DNA from: Pikeienuella litoralis
Lineage (GTDB): Bacteria > Pseudomonadota > Alphaproteobacteria > Rhodobacterales > Rhodobacteraceae
Reading direction: 5' to 3'
Assembly (NCBI RefSeq): GCF_037646705.1
Contig: NZ_JBBHER010000009.1
Location: 81,008-145,007, forward strand
DNA length: 64,000 nucleotides
Shown here: positions 1 to 8,092 of the stretch, piece after piece
Layout: every line of letters begins with the position of its first letter
Numbering within the stretch: the stretch's first letter is position 1
Made by a program: the position numbers and the translations under genes
The notes under the pieces: model-generated
Databases searched by the model: none
What the model was told of the DNA's origin: nothing
The model's input: the letters and a program-made list of their open reading frames with translations, nothing else

Positions 1-225
1 CTGGCCAAGGAGTTCGCGCTGCTCGAGGTTCTGATGCGCAACGCCGGGCGCATCGTCACCCGGACGATGCTGCTGGAGCGGGTGTGGGATTTCAGCTTCG
101 ATCCGAAAACCTCGGTGGTGGAGACGCATATCAGCCGGCTCCGCGCCAAGATCGACAAGCCGTTCGCGACGCCCCTGATCCACACCACGCGCAATTCCGG
201 CTACTCGATCCATGCGCCGCGGTAG
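1..225 (+). CDS. Response regulator, C-terminal DNA-binding part (partial)
   Basis: This is the last 74 residues of an OmpR/PhoB-type response regulator; the receiver domain lies left of the window. The visible part is the winged-helix trans_reg_C domain: a helix ending in LLEVLMRNAGR, the recognition-helix region VVETHISRLRAKID, and the closing wing hairpin with GYSI just before the stop. The TAG stop lies inside the start of the histidine kinase gene (14-base overlap), so the two proteins are translationally coupled and are probably a cognate pair. With an HtrA protease close downstream, an envelope-stress role is possible but is only inferred. Confidence 0.93.
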   Translation: MAKEFALLEVLMRNAGRIVTRTMLLERVWDFSFDPKTSVVETHISRLRAKIDKPFATPLIHTTRNSGYSIHAPR

Positions 226-1636
226 GCTGTTCTCCGGCGCCATCCTCTCGGGCGCGCCGCTTCGCGCCATCGCGCTCTCGCTCATAACCTTCCTGGTGGT
301 GATGGTCGTCGCGGGGGCGGTTCTGGTCGAGATCATGCGGGTCTCGATGGTCAACGATCTTCGGGCGCAGATCCGCGAGGAGGCGATTCTCTTCGGCGAG
401 ATCTACCGGAACGAAGGCCCGGAGGCGCTGGCCGAGGTGGTGCGCACGCTCTCGCGCACGCATGCGCACGGGAGCGGGGTGGTCGGCCTTTTCGGCGCGA
501 ACGGCGCGCCGCTGGCGGGGGATCTGTCGCTGGCCCCCGATTTCATCGGCTTCGGGACGCTCACCCGGCGGATCGCGGGCGGGGGGGCGGGGCCCTTTGA
601 CGTCGAGGTCGTCGATCTCAGCGCGCACAAGCTCGTCGTCGGCCGGAACATGACCAGCGCCGACGCGCTCCGCGCGACGCTGATCAAGGCGCTGGTCCTC
701 GTGGGCGGGGTGGTGACGGTGGTCTCGCTCATGATCGGCTTCGCCGTCAGCCGCGATGTCTTCGGCAAGCTCCAGCGGATGTCCTCGGTGCTTGAGCAGG
801 TCTCCCGCGGGGACGGCGACGCGCGGCTGCCGACCGGGGGCGGGCGCGACCAGATCGACCGGGTCTCGGTGCTGATGAACGCGCATCTCGACCGGCTCTC
901 GGGGCTGATGGAGGCGACGCGGAACTCGATCGTCGCCATCGCGCACGATCTGCGCACGCCGCTGAACCGGGCGTTCCTGCTGGTCCAGAAGGCGGGGAGC
1001 GCCGGCGAAGACGAGGCCGCGCGCGCCGCGGCGCTGGCGCGCGCGGAACGCGAGATCGAGAGCATCGGCGAGACCTTCGACACCATCCTCCGGATCGCGC
1101 GCATCTCCTCCTCGCGCAGCCGCGCCGATTTCGAGCCGGTCCCGGCCGCCGATCTGATCCGCGAGATCGCCGAGACCTATCAGCCGGTGCTGGAGGACGC
1201 GGGCCAGACCCTGACGGCGGCGCCGCCGCGAGACGCGGGCCCGGAGCCCCGGATTTTTGGAGACCGGCGGATGATCGGCCAGATGCTGGTCAATCTCGTG
1301 GAGAACGCCAGCCGCCACACCCCGGCGGGAACCGAGGTGACGCTGAGCGCCGGCGTCGTCGACGGGGCGACGGTGATCGAGGTCGCGGATGACGGGCCGG
1401 GGATCCCGGCCGACATGCGGGACGCGGCGATGAAGCCGTTCGGCCGGCTCGACGATCTGCACGATCTCGGCGGCGCCGGGCTCGGCCTCGCGCTGGTGCG
1501 GGCGATCGCGGAGCGCCATGGCGCGCGGCTCACCCTTTCGGACAATGCGCCGGGGCTCCGGGTCTCGGTGCGGTTCCCGGCCGAGGGCGCCGGCGCCCCG
1601 GGTCCATCAAGGGCGCGGAATCTTTCGGAGATGTAA
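212..1636 (+). CDS. Two-component sensor histidine kinase
   Basis: This 474-residue membrane kinase would sense an unknown periplasmic signal and phosphorylate the upstream regulator. Residues about 20-42 form a first membrane helix and about 155-178 a second, with a sensor region of about 110 residues between them. A HAMP linker (about 178-232) follows. The HisKA dimerisation helix has the phospho-acceptor in AHDLRTPLN (His245). The HATPase_c domain shows an N box (VNLVENASRH), the G1 box DDGPGIP and the G2 box GLGLALV. The start lies 14 bases inside the regulator gene. The signal is not deducible from the sequence. Confidence 0.95.
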   Translation: MRRGRLFSGAILSGAPLRAIALSLITFLVVMVVAGAVLVEIMRVSMVNDLRAQIREEAILFGEIYRNEGPEALAEVVRTLSRTHAHGSGVVGLFGANGAPLAGDLSLAPDFIGFGTLTRRIAGGGAGPFDVEVVDLSAHKLVVGRNMTSADALRATLIKALVLVGGVVTVVSLMIGFAVSRDVFGKLQRMSSVLEQVSRGDGDARLPTGGGRDQIDRVSVLMNAHLDRLSGLMEATRNSIVAIAHDLRTPLNRAFLLVQKAGSAGEDEAARAAALARAEREIESIGETFDTILRIARISSSRSRADFEPVPAADLIREIAETYQPVLEDAGQTLTAAPPRDAGPEPRIFGDRRMIGQMLVNLVENASRHTPAGTEVTLSAGVVDGATVIEVADDGPGIPADMRDAAMKPFGRLDDLHDLGGAGLGLALVRAIAERHGARLTLSDNAPGLRVSVRFPAEGAGAPGPSRARNLSEM

Positions 1637-1801
1637 GCGTCGCGCAAGGCGCGCGCGAGCCCGCGCCGCTATCGGGGGCGTGGACCGCGACCGGCCGGAC
1701 CCGCGGGGCGCCGCCCCGAGCGCGGCGCCGGCCGGGGCGGATCCGCACCAGGGCCGCCGGGCCGGATCGAGGCGCCGGCGCCCGCAAGCCGGAGTTTCGC
1801 G

Positions 1802-1948
1802 ATGAATGTCGTCTTCATCTACCAACCCGCCCTGTCGCTTCTGGCCGGGCTGATCATCCTGATGGTTCCGCAGGTGCTGAATTATGTCGTCGCCGGATAT
1901 CTGATCCTGATCGGGATCTTCGGGCTCATTCCGCTGCTCTTCGGCTGA
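1802..1948 (+). CDS. DUF3096 family small membrane protein
   Basis: This 48-residue hydrophobic protein begins MNVVFIYQPALSLLAG and has two closely spaced membrane segments joined near MVPQVLNY. The pattern of QPxLSLxAGxxIL, a proline, then LNYxVAxYLIxxGIxGL is the one I associate with the DUF3096 family, whose members are about 45-60 residues long. The function is unknown. It lies between the kinase and the HtrA gene on the same strand, about 165 bases after the kinase stop. The gene is too short for ordinary length cut-offs, but codon use and the family pattern support it. Confidence 0.75.
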   Translation: MNVVFIYQPALSLLAGLIILMVPQVLNYVVAGYLILIGIFGLIPLLFG

Positions 1949-2066
1949 CGCCCGGAACCTTGCGATTTCGTAAGGTCCGGGCAAATGGCGCGCAGGGAAT
2001 GCGCTTCATATGTCTCAGATCGCCCGGCCGAGGCCGGGCGTCGATACAGGAGACAGGAAACACGAC

Positions 2067-3536
2067 ATGACATATCACGCTAGAACCCTCGCCCACAGCG
2101 CCGCGGCGCGGGGCGTCTGCGCGGGGCTCGCGGCGGCGACGCTGCTCTGGGCGCCGATGGCGACCGCGGAGACCGGCGGCCAGAACGTCGCCGATCTTGT
2201 CGAGAACGTCATCCCCGCCGTGGTCACGGTGCTGACGACGCAGGAGGCGCGCGGCTCCACCGTCTTCGGCGGGCAGGCGAGCCCGTTTCCGCCCGGCTCT
2301 CCGCTGGAGCGGTTTTTCCGCCATTTCGGGACGCCGCCGGGCATGCAGGGGCCGAATCGCGGCGCTCCGATGCATGCGCTCGGCTCCGGTTTCGTCATCG
2401 ACGAGGACGGCTATATCGTCACCAACAACCATGTGGTGGAGAACGCCGCCAAGGTGCAGGTGCGGCTGACCGACGAGCGCGAGTTCGACGCGGAGGTCGT
2501 CGGCGTGGACGAGCAGACCGACCTCGCGCTGCTGAAGATCTCCGCGAAGGATCTGCCCTATCTCAAGCTTGGCGACAGCGACGCGATGCGCGTCGGCGAC
2601 GACGTGGTCGCGGTCGGCAACCCGTTCGGGCTTGGCGGCACCGTGACGCGGGGCATCATCTCGGCCAAGGGCCGGGACATCAAGGCCGGCCCCTATGTGG
2701 ACTTCATCCAGACCGACGCCGCGATCAACCACGGCAATTCGGGCGGGCCGCTGTTCAATCTCGACGGCGACGTGATCGGCGTGAACGCGGCGATCTACTC
2801 CCCCTCCGGCGGCTCGGTCGGCGTCGGCTTCGCGATCCCGTCGAATACGGTGAAATACGTCGTCGCGCAGTTGAAGGCGGATGGCGAGGTGGCGCGCGGC
2901 TGGCTCGGCGTCACCATCCAGAACGTCACGCCGGAGATCGCGCGCGCGCTCGACATGGACAAGCCGCACGGCGCGCTGGTCGCCGATGTGGCGGCGGGCA
3001 GCCCGGCGGATGGGGTTCTGGAGCCGGGCGACGTGATCATCGGCTTTGGCGGCGACGACGTCGCGGACAGCCATGCCCTGCCGGGCCTCGTCGCGGCGAC
3101 GAAAGCGGGAAGCGAGACGAAGGTCGTGGTGATGCGCAATGGCCGCGAGAAGACGCTGAACGTCACCGTCGGCGCGCTGGCGGGCGAGCGGCGCGCGGCG
3201 AACGACGCGGGCGGCGCCGCGCCGGCCGACGGATCCGGCGCCGTCGATTCCGACCGGCTCGGCGCCGCGCTGGTCGCGCTCACGCCCGAGGCGCGTCAGA
3301 GGCTGGGCGTCCGGTCCGCCGAACGCGGCGCGGTGATCGCGGCGCTGGAAGAGGGCGGGCCGGCGGCCGAGGCCGGGCTGAGGGTCGGCGACGTGATCGA
3401 ACGGGTCGGCGACGCCGAGATCTCCACGCCCGCGGATGTCGTCGCCGCGCTCGACAAGATCGACGCGGGCGTCGCGCTGGTGCTGGTGCGGCGCGGCGAC
3501 GGCCGGGTCTTCGTCGGCGTCGACGTCGCCGCGTGA
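2067..3536 (+). CDS. htrA: Do/DegP/HtrA-family periplasmic serine endoprotease
   Basis: This 489-residue secreted protease/chaperone degrades or refolds damaged envelope proteins. I chose the ATG at 2067 because AGGAGA (2048-2053) and AGGA (2056-2059) precede it, and because it puts a signal peptide (AAATLLWAPMATA) at the N-terminus; an upstream in-frame start at 2010 lacks both. The trypsin-like domain has His122 in TNNHVVENA, Asp152 in EQTDLALLK and Ser225 in HGNSGGPL. Two PDZ domains follow (about 270-355 and 385-485), the usual DegP/DegQ layout. The kinase/regulator pair just upstream may control it. It is convergent with sdaA. Confidence 0.95.
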   Translation: MTYHARTLAHSAAARGVCAGLAAATLLWAPMATAETGGQNVADLVENVIPAVVTVLTTQEARGSTVFGGQASPFPPGSPLERFFRHFGTPPGMQGPNRGAPMHALGSGFVIDEDGYIVTNNHVVENAAKVQVRLTDEREFDAEVVGVDEQTDLALLKISAKDLPYLKLGDSDAMRVGDDVVAVGNPFGLGGTVTRGIISAKGRDIKAGPYVDFIQTDAAINHGNSGGPLFNLDGDVIGVNAAIYSPSGGSVGVGFAIPSNTVKYVVAQLKADGEVARGWLGVTIQNVTPEIARALDMDKPHGALVADVAAGSPADGVLEPGDVIIGFGGDDVADSHALPGLVAATKAGSETKVVVMRNGREKTLNVTVGALAGERRAANDAGGAAPADGSGAVDSDRLGAALVALTPEARQRLGVRSAERGAVIAALEEGGPAAEAGLRVGDVIERVGDAEISTPADVVAALDKIDAGVALVLVRRGDGRVFVGVDVAA

Positions 3537-3574
3537 TCCGCGCGGATCGGCCCCAAGGCCGACAGGACGAACCG

Positions 3575-3602
3575 ACCGGCCGGGGCCGCCGCCCCGGCCG
3601 GT
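3575..3602. terminator. Hairpin between convergent htrA and sdaA
   Basis: A perfect 12-bp GC-only stem except for the terminal A-T pair (arms ACCGGCCGGGGC and GCCCCGGCCGGT) closes a 4-base loop. It lies in the 80-base gap between two convergent stop codons and could stop transcription from either side. There is no long T run on either strand, so efficient intrinsic termination is not certain. Confidence 0.55.
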
Positions 3603-3616
3603 TCAGCGTTTGGAGG

Positions 3617-5011
3617 TCAGCATTCGGGCAGGTTCACCGCGAGCCCGCCGAGGCTCGTCTCCTTGTATTTCTCGCTCATGTCGCGCCCGGTCTGGCGCAT
3701 GGTCTCGATGCAGTTGTCGAGCGGCATGAAATGCGCGCCGTCGCCCCGGAGCGCGAGCGACGCGGCGGAGACGGCCTTGATCGCGCCAAGGCCGTTGCGC
3801 TCGATGCAGGGGACCTGAACCAGCCCGCCGACCGGATCGCAGGTCATGCCGAGATGATGCTCCAGCGCGATCTCGGCCGCGTTCTCGATCTGCTCCGGCG
3901 CGCCGCCGAGCGCGGCGCAGAACCCCGCCGCCGCCATCGCCGAGGCGGAGCCCACCTCCCCCTGGCAGCCGACCTCCGCGCCCGAGATCGAGGCGCGGTG
4001 CTTGATCAGCCCGCCGATCGCCGCCGCCGTCAGCAGGAAGATCCGCTCGCCCTCCTTCGTCGCGCCGTGGCAATGATCGCGGTAGTAGCGAAGCACCGCG
4101 GGCGCGACCCCGGCGGCGCCGTTGGTCGGCGAGGTGACGACCTTGCCGCCGGCGGCGTTCTCCTCGTTCACCGCCATGGCGTAGACCGAGAGCCAGTCGT
4201 TCGCGATATGCGGCTGGGCGATGTTCAGGCCCTTCTCCTCCAGCAATTGCCGGTGGATCCGCTTCGCGCGCCGCCGCACCCGGAGCCCGCCCGGCAGCTC
4301 CCCGTCCTGGACCAGTCCGCGGTCGATGCAGGCCATCATCGCGGCGGTGATCTCTTCGAGCCCGGCGTTCAGCGCCTCCGCGCCGATCCCGGCCTCCTCG
4401 TTCCGCCGTTTCATCTCGGCGATGGAGAGGCCGGACGCCTTCGCCATTCTCAGCATGGCGGCGGCCGAATCGAACGGATAGGGCCGCGCCGGCCCTTCCT
4501 CCGCGCGAGGCGCGCCGGCGCGCAGCTCCCGCGCCGTCAGGACGAAGCCGCCGCCGACGGAATAATACGTCTCCTCCATCGCCAGATTCCCGGCCGCGTC
4601 ATGGGCGAAGAGCTTCAGCCCGTTGGCGTGGCCCGGAAGCGAGGGGCCGCGGTCGAAGACGATATCGGCGCCGGGGTCGAAGCGGAGCCGGCCCAGCCCC
4701 TCGACCTCCACCGCCTTCTCCGCGCGCACCCGCGTCTCGATCAGCGCGGCGTCGTCCGGGTCCACGTCGCGCGGATTCTGGCCGGCGAGGCCGAGCAGAA
4801 TCGCGCGATCGGTCCCGTGTCCCCTGCCGGTGAAGGCGAGCGAGCCGTGAAGGCTGCATGAGAGCCGCGCCGGCGCGCCCGCGCCGGGCACCCGGTCGCG
4901 CCCGCCGCGGAGCGCCTCCAGAAACCGGCCCGCCGCCGTCATCGGCCCCATCGTGTGGGAGGAGGACGGGCCGATGCCGATCTTGAAGATCTCGAATACG
5001 GACAGAAACAT
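3617..5011 (-). CDS. sdaA: L-serine ammonia-lyase (L-serine dehydratase)
   Basis: This 464-residue, single-chain iron-sulfur enzyme converts L-serine to pyruvate and ammonia in the cytoplasm. The N-terminal beta domain opens with the family hallmark SVFEIFKIGIGPSSSHTMGP, and I set the start at the Met two residues before it. An in-frame extension upstream to 5125 is not conserved-looking. The C-terminal alpha domain carries the cysteines expected to hold the 4Fe-4S cluster, including CDPVGGLVQVPCIERNG. Length and domain order match the one-subunit enzymes of Gram-negative bacteria. It is divergent from the VPLPA-CTERM genes and stands alone as a transcription unit. Confidence 0.96.
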   Translation of the reverse strand: MFLSVFEIFKIGIGPSSSHTMGPMTAAGRFLEALRGGRDRVPGAGAPARLSCSLHGSLAFTGRGHGTDRAILLGLAGQNPRDVDPDDAALIETRVRAEKAVEVEGLGRLRFDPGADIVFDRGPSLPGHANGLKLFAHDAAGNLAMEETYYSVGGGFVLTARELRAGAPRAEEGPARPYPFDSAAAMLRMAKASGLSIAEMKRRNEEAGIGAEALNAGLEEITAAMMACIDRGLVQDGELPGGLRVRRRAKRIHRQLLEEKGLNIAQPHIANDWLSVYAMAVNEENAAGGKVVTSPTNGAAGVAPAVLRYYRDHCHGATKEGERIFLLTAAAIGGLIKHRASISGAEVGCQGEVGSASAMAAAGFCAALGGAPEQIENAAEIALEHHLGMTCDPVGGLVQVPCIERNGLGAIKAVSAASLALRGDGAHFMPLDNCIETMRQTGRDMSEKYKETSLGGLAVNLPEC

Positions 5012-5209
5012 CTGACGCTCCGCGCAATCGGGCCGTTTCGCCCGCGCCGGCAATCTCGTTCGCGGCTTCGGTGGCGTCAACCGCATCCGAGCAACCCTCG
5101 GTTGTATATAGAAGGTTGTTTTCAAGTTTGATTTTGTTTTTTAGCGTGTTAGGGAGAATGCGCTGTTGTGGGGAGTCAGGCACGCATCGGCGTTTGTAAG
5201 TTGTTTTGT

Positions 5210-5260
5210 CCTGACGAAAAACCAACCCGGCATGGCGCCGGGGCTGTCTTGTGGGAGATA
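5210..5260 (+). promoter_or_regulatory. Leader of first VPLPA-CTERM gene, shared with its paralogue
   Basis: CCTGACG starts at 5210, 56 bases before the start codon, and the block CTTGTGGGAGA at 5248-5258 contains the ribosome-binding site. The paralogue has the same two blocks, with its CCTGACG 57 bases upstream of its ATG. The sequence further upstream (5095-5160) is AT-rich compared with the rest of the window and probably holds the promoter, though I cannot fix -35 and -10 boxes. Confidence 0.4.
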
Positions 5261-5265
5261 TTCAC

Positions 5266-6060
5266 GTGTCCAAGAGTCTCATTGCCGCGGCGGTCGCCGC
5301 GACCGCGTTTTGCGTCATGCCGTTCGCCGCGTCGGCGGTTCCGACGATCACTGTTCTCGCCAGCTCGACGCAGGGCGCGGGAAACACCGCCGACGTCTAC
5401 GGCGCCGATTTCAACGGCTCGACGCCGGCGGGCGCGACCTGGGACGGAGCCGCGCCGGTGGTGACGCCGCCGCCGGGCAACGCCAACGGCAGCTACCAGT
5501 CGCCGTTCAACAACACCGGGCTTGTGGACACGCAGTCCTATTTCTCGGTCGGCGGCTCCAATGGCGGCAATGGCGGCCCGTCGCCGATGACGCTGACCTT
5601 CGATACGCTGCAGGACAACTTCACCCTCCTCTGGGGGTCGATCGACAGCTACAATTCGATCGAGTTCTTCGACGCGAACGGCGTCTCCGTCGGCGGCTCC
5701 ACCGGAACCGACATCGCCAATGATCAGCTCGGTCTCGGCGGCGGCGGAATCGGCGTCGGGATCGGCCTTGGCGGCGGCATCGGGCTCGGCGGGCTCGGCG
5801 GCCTTGGCGCCGGCCTCGGCGTCAACATCGGGCTCGGCGGCGGCGACGCCGAGGGGCCGAATTTCGAGCAGGTGGCGTTGCTGGAGTATGTCTTCGGCGC
5901 CGACGAGATGTTCAAGAGCGTGACCTTCACCTCGACGAGCGCCGCGTTCGAGTTCGCGCTGCCGGCCGCGGTGCCGCTGCCGGCCGCCGCGTGGATGCTG
6001 ATCAGCGCCATCGCCGGGCTCGGCTTCGTCTCGCGCCGCCGGCGCGCCGCCGCCGCCTGA
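5266..6060 (+). CDS. VPLPA-CTERM sorting domain-containing exported protein, long paralogue
   Basis: This is an exported protein of 264 residues. It has an N-terminal signal peptide (SLIAAAVAATAFCVMPFAASA) and a C-terminal VPLPAAAWMLISAIAGLG helix followed by RRRR. That is the VPLPA variant of the PEP-CTERM tripartite signal, known as a substrate type for exosortase-like sorting. The GTG at 5266 is chosen because GGGAGA lies just upstream and because it aligns with the paralogue's start (MSKS versus MTKS). Compared with the paralogue it has a glycine-rich insertion of roughly 40 residues (about 5720-5855). The core has no family I recognise; a surface or matrix role is inferred. Confidence 0.88.
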   Translation: MSKSLIAAAVAATAFCVMPFAASAVPTITVLASSTQGAGNTADVYGADFNGSTPAGATWDGAAPVVTPPPGNANGSYQSPFNNTGLVDTQSYFSVGGSNGGNGGPSPMTLTFDTLQDNFTLLWGSIDSYNSIEFFDANGVSVGGSTGTDIANDQLGLGGGGIGVGIGLGGGIGLGGLGGLGAGLGVNIGLGGGDAEGPNFEQVALLEYVFGADEMFKSVTFTSTSAAFEFALPAAVPLPAAAWMLISAIAGLGFVSRRRRAAAA

Positions 6061-6110
6061 GCGGGCGCAGGGAGCGCGCCCGGCGCGCTCCTCCCGGTCT
6101 GAAGAAAACG

Positions 6111-6138
6111 ACGGCGCCCGCATTGGCGGGCGCCGTTT
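6111..6138 (+). terminator. Terminator-like hairpin after first VPLPA-CTERM gene
   Basis: A perfect 11-bp stem (ACGGCGCCCGC paired with GCGGGCGCCGT, loop 6122-6125) lies 50 bases after the stop and is followed by TTCGTCT. An AAAA run precedes the stem, so it may also work on the other strand. It resembles the hairpin after the paralogue. Confidence 0.65.
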
Positions 6139-6485
6139 CGTCTGAGCGGCCCATGCGCGGGCGGGCTCAGGCCGCGGCGCGCGATCACGGCGATGCGCGG
6201 CCGCGGCGTAGTGACGCTGGAGGCCGCCGCGGCTCGGCGGGGGGCTGGGCGCGAAGGCGCGGCGGGCGCGGACTCCAGCCCCGATTTCGCCTGAATTCGA
6301 GAAAAACCGGCCGAGACGCCGCCCCGCGCGCGGAGGCGGCGGAAGGTGCAACTTAAGCGTGTAAGCCTTCAATTAAATTCAATTTTACTTCTGATTTGAG
6401 GAAGGTTAGGAACATACCCGAGTTGGAATCAGTTTGCTGTCATGGGGTGTCGGGGCTGCGACAGCGTGTTCCAGTTTGTGCTCAC

Positions 6486-6542
6486 CCTGACGTGAAACTG
6501 ATGCCAGCGTGTGACTGAGTCAGCGCTTGTGGGAGAAATGAC
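6486..6542 (+). promoter_or_regulatory. Leader of second VPLPA-CTERM gene
   Basis: It shares CCTGACG (6486) and CTTGTGGGAGA (6527-6537) with the leader of the first paralogue, at almost the same distance from the start codon. The more upstream 6360-6400 stretch is AT-rich and probably contains the promoter. The duplication therefore seems to include regulatory sequence, or both leaders bind the same factor. Confidence 0.4.
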
Positions 6543-7229
6543 ATGACCAAGAGTTTCTTTGTTGCGGGGATCGCCGCTGCGGCGCTCTGCGCCATGCCGC
6601 TCGTCGCGTCGGCTGTTCCGACGCTCAACCTCCTCGACAGCTCCACGCAGGGCGTGGGCAACACCGCCGACATCTTCGGCGCCGATTTCGACGGCACGAC
6701 GCCCCTGGGCGCGACCTGGAGCGGAGCCGCTCCGGTGGTGACGCCGCCGCCGGGCAACGCCAACGGCAGCTTCCAGTCGCCGTTCAACAACACCGGGCTC
6801 GTGGGCACGCAGTCCTATTTCTCGGTCGGCGGCTCCAATGGCGGCAATGGCGGCTCGTCGCCGATGACGCTGACCTATGATTCGCTCCAGGACAACTTCA
6901 CCTTCCTCTGGGGCTCGATCGACAGCTACAACGAGATCGAGTTCTTCGACGCGAACGGCGTCTCCCTGGGCGGCTCCACGGGCTCGGGCGTCATCGCCGC
7001 GCTCAACCTCCCCGGCTCGCCGAACAACTTCGAGCAGGTGGCGTTGCTGGAGTATGTCTTCGGCGCCAACGAGATGTTCAAGAGCGTGACCTTCACCTCG
7101 TCGAGCGCCGCGTTCGAGTTCGCGCTGCCGGCCGCGGTGCCGCTCCCGGCCGCCGCGTGGATGCTGATCAGCGCCATCGCGGGGCTCGGCTTCGTCTCCT
7201 CGCGTCGCCGGCGCTCCGCCGCGGCCTGA
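6543..7229 (+). CDS. VPLPA-CTERM sorting domain-containing exported protein, short paralogue
   Basis: This 228-residue exported protein is a tandem copy of the preceding gene. The two agree over almost their whole length, for example NNTGLVGTQSYFSVGG and FEQVALLEYVFGA. It has a signal peptide (SFFVAGIAAAALCAMPLVASA) and the C-terminal VPLPAAAWMLISAIAGLG helix followed by SSRRRR. It lacks the glycine-rich insertion, so it probably shows the ancestral core. GGGAGAAATGAC precedes the ATG. Its own strong terminator makes it an independent transcription unit. No exosortase gene is visible in the window. Confidence 0.9.
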   Translation: MTKSFFVAGIAAAALCAMPLVASAVPTLNLLDSSTQGVGNTADIFGADFDGTTPLGATWSGAAPVVTPPPGNANGSFQSPFNNTGLVGTQSYFSVGGSNGGNGGSSPMTLTYDSLQDNFTFLWGSIDSYNEIEFFDANGVSLGGSTGSGVIAALNLPGSPNNFEQVALLEYVFGANEMFKSVTFTSSSAAFEFALPAAVPLPAAAWMLISAIAGLGFVSSRRRRSAAA

Positions 7230-7279
7230 GATCGGCGCCCGGGGCGCCGCGCGCGCCCCTTTCCGCCTGAAATCAATGA

Positions 7280-7313
7280 CAGCGCCCGCTGATTGCGGGC
7301 GCTGCTTTTTTTT
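7280..7313 (+). terminator. Strong intrinsic terminator after second VPLPA-CTERM gene
   Basis: A 10-bp stem (CAGCGCCCGC with GCGGGCGCTG, 5-base loop) is followed by a C and then eight T residues (7306-7313). This is the best factor-independent terminator I saw in the window, and it closes the VPLPA-CTERM pair. Confidence 0.9.
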
Positions 7314-7563
7314 GCGCGCGCCGCGGGCGGGCGGAGCGAACTGGAGGCGCGGCGCGCTCGACTCCGCGGAGCCGCGGCGCGTTCGAACCCGTGGTCCCGG
7401 CGCCGCCGCGCATAGGGGCGCATTGGCGCGCCGGTCCAGCTCGACGGCGGGAGATTCGGATGGGGCGAGCGTCCGGGCCAACGCCTCGCGCGGGCGGCAG
7501 GCGGTGGCGAAGCGCCGGTCGCGGCGCCGGCCCGGACGATCCGCGCGCCGCCATCGCCGATCG

Positions 7564-7877
7564 CCCCGGCGTCAAGCCGGATCGGCGCGCGCGCCGGAGG
7601 CGGCCGCCATCGGCGGATCTCCGCCTCGCGCGCCGCCGCCGCCCCCCGCGCGGGGCCGGGCCGACCGTGGATCAGGCGATGACCGACACTGGCGGCGGCG
7701 GTTATGCGACGCGCGCGCAAGCCGGTTGAAGCCTGGTTCCGCGGCTGTTTCCGCGCAGTGGTTTACGGTGGTTCATGGCCGGGGAGACGCCGATGCGCGC
7801 CCCGCGGCCAGGGGCGAGGCGACGGCGTCATGTGAGCGAGGCGAAGGCGCGCCCGCCGATCCGGCTTGACGCCGGGG
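7564..7877. repeat. Inverted repeat, 32-bp arms, 31/32 match
   Basis: The arm at 7564-7595 is the reverse complement of the arm at 7846-7877 with one mismatch; the shared core is GATCCGGCTTGACGCCGG. Each arm also contains a short self-complementary piece (CCGGC...GCCGG). The ~250 bases between the arms hold no recognisable transposase. This could be two copies of a dispersed intergenic repeat in opposite orientation. Confidence 0.7.
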
Positions 7878-8092
7878 GCCTTGTCGGTGCGGGGGCCGCC
7901 GCGATGGCGATGTGGAGGAGGGCGGCTTCGCCCATCGGGTTTTCGCGGACGCGGGCGCCGTCGGCGCACCGGGAGGGGCGGATCCGGAGCCATCGCGTGC
8001 GAAGCGCGTCGAGGATGGCATGCGCGCCGGCGCCTTTCGCCAGGGGGCGGGTCGAGCATCGAGAGCGGCTCGTCCGGATCGGTTGCGATGCG

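Noticed and set aside
7370..7410. tRNA-like T-arm (GTTCGAACC) near 7385
   Set aside because: No matching acceptor, D or anticodon arms can be folded around it.
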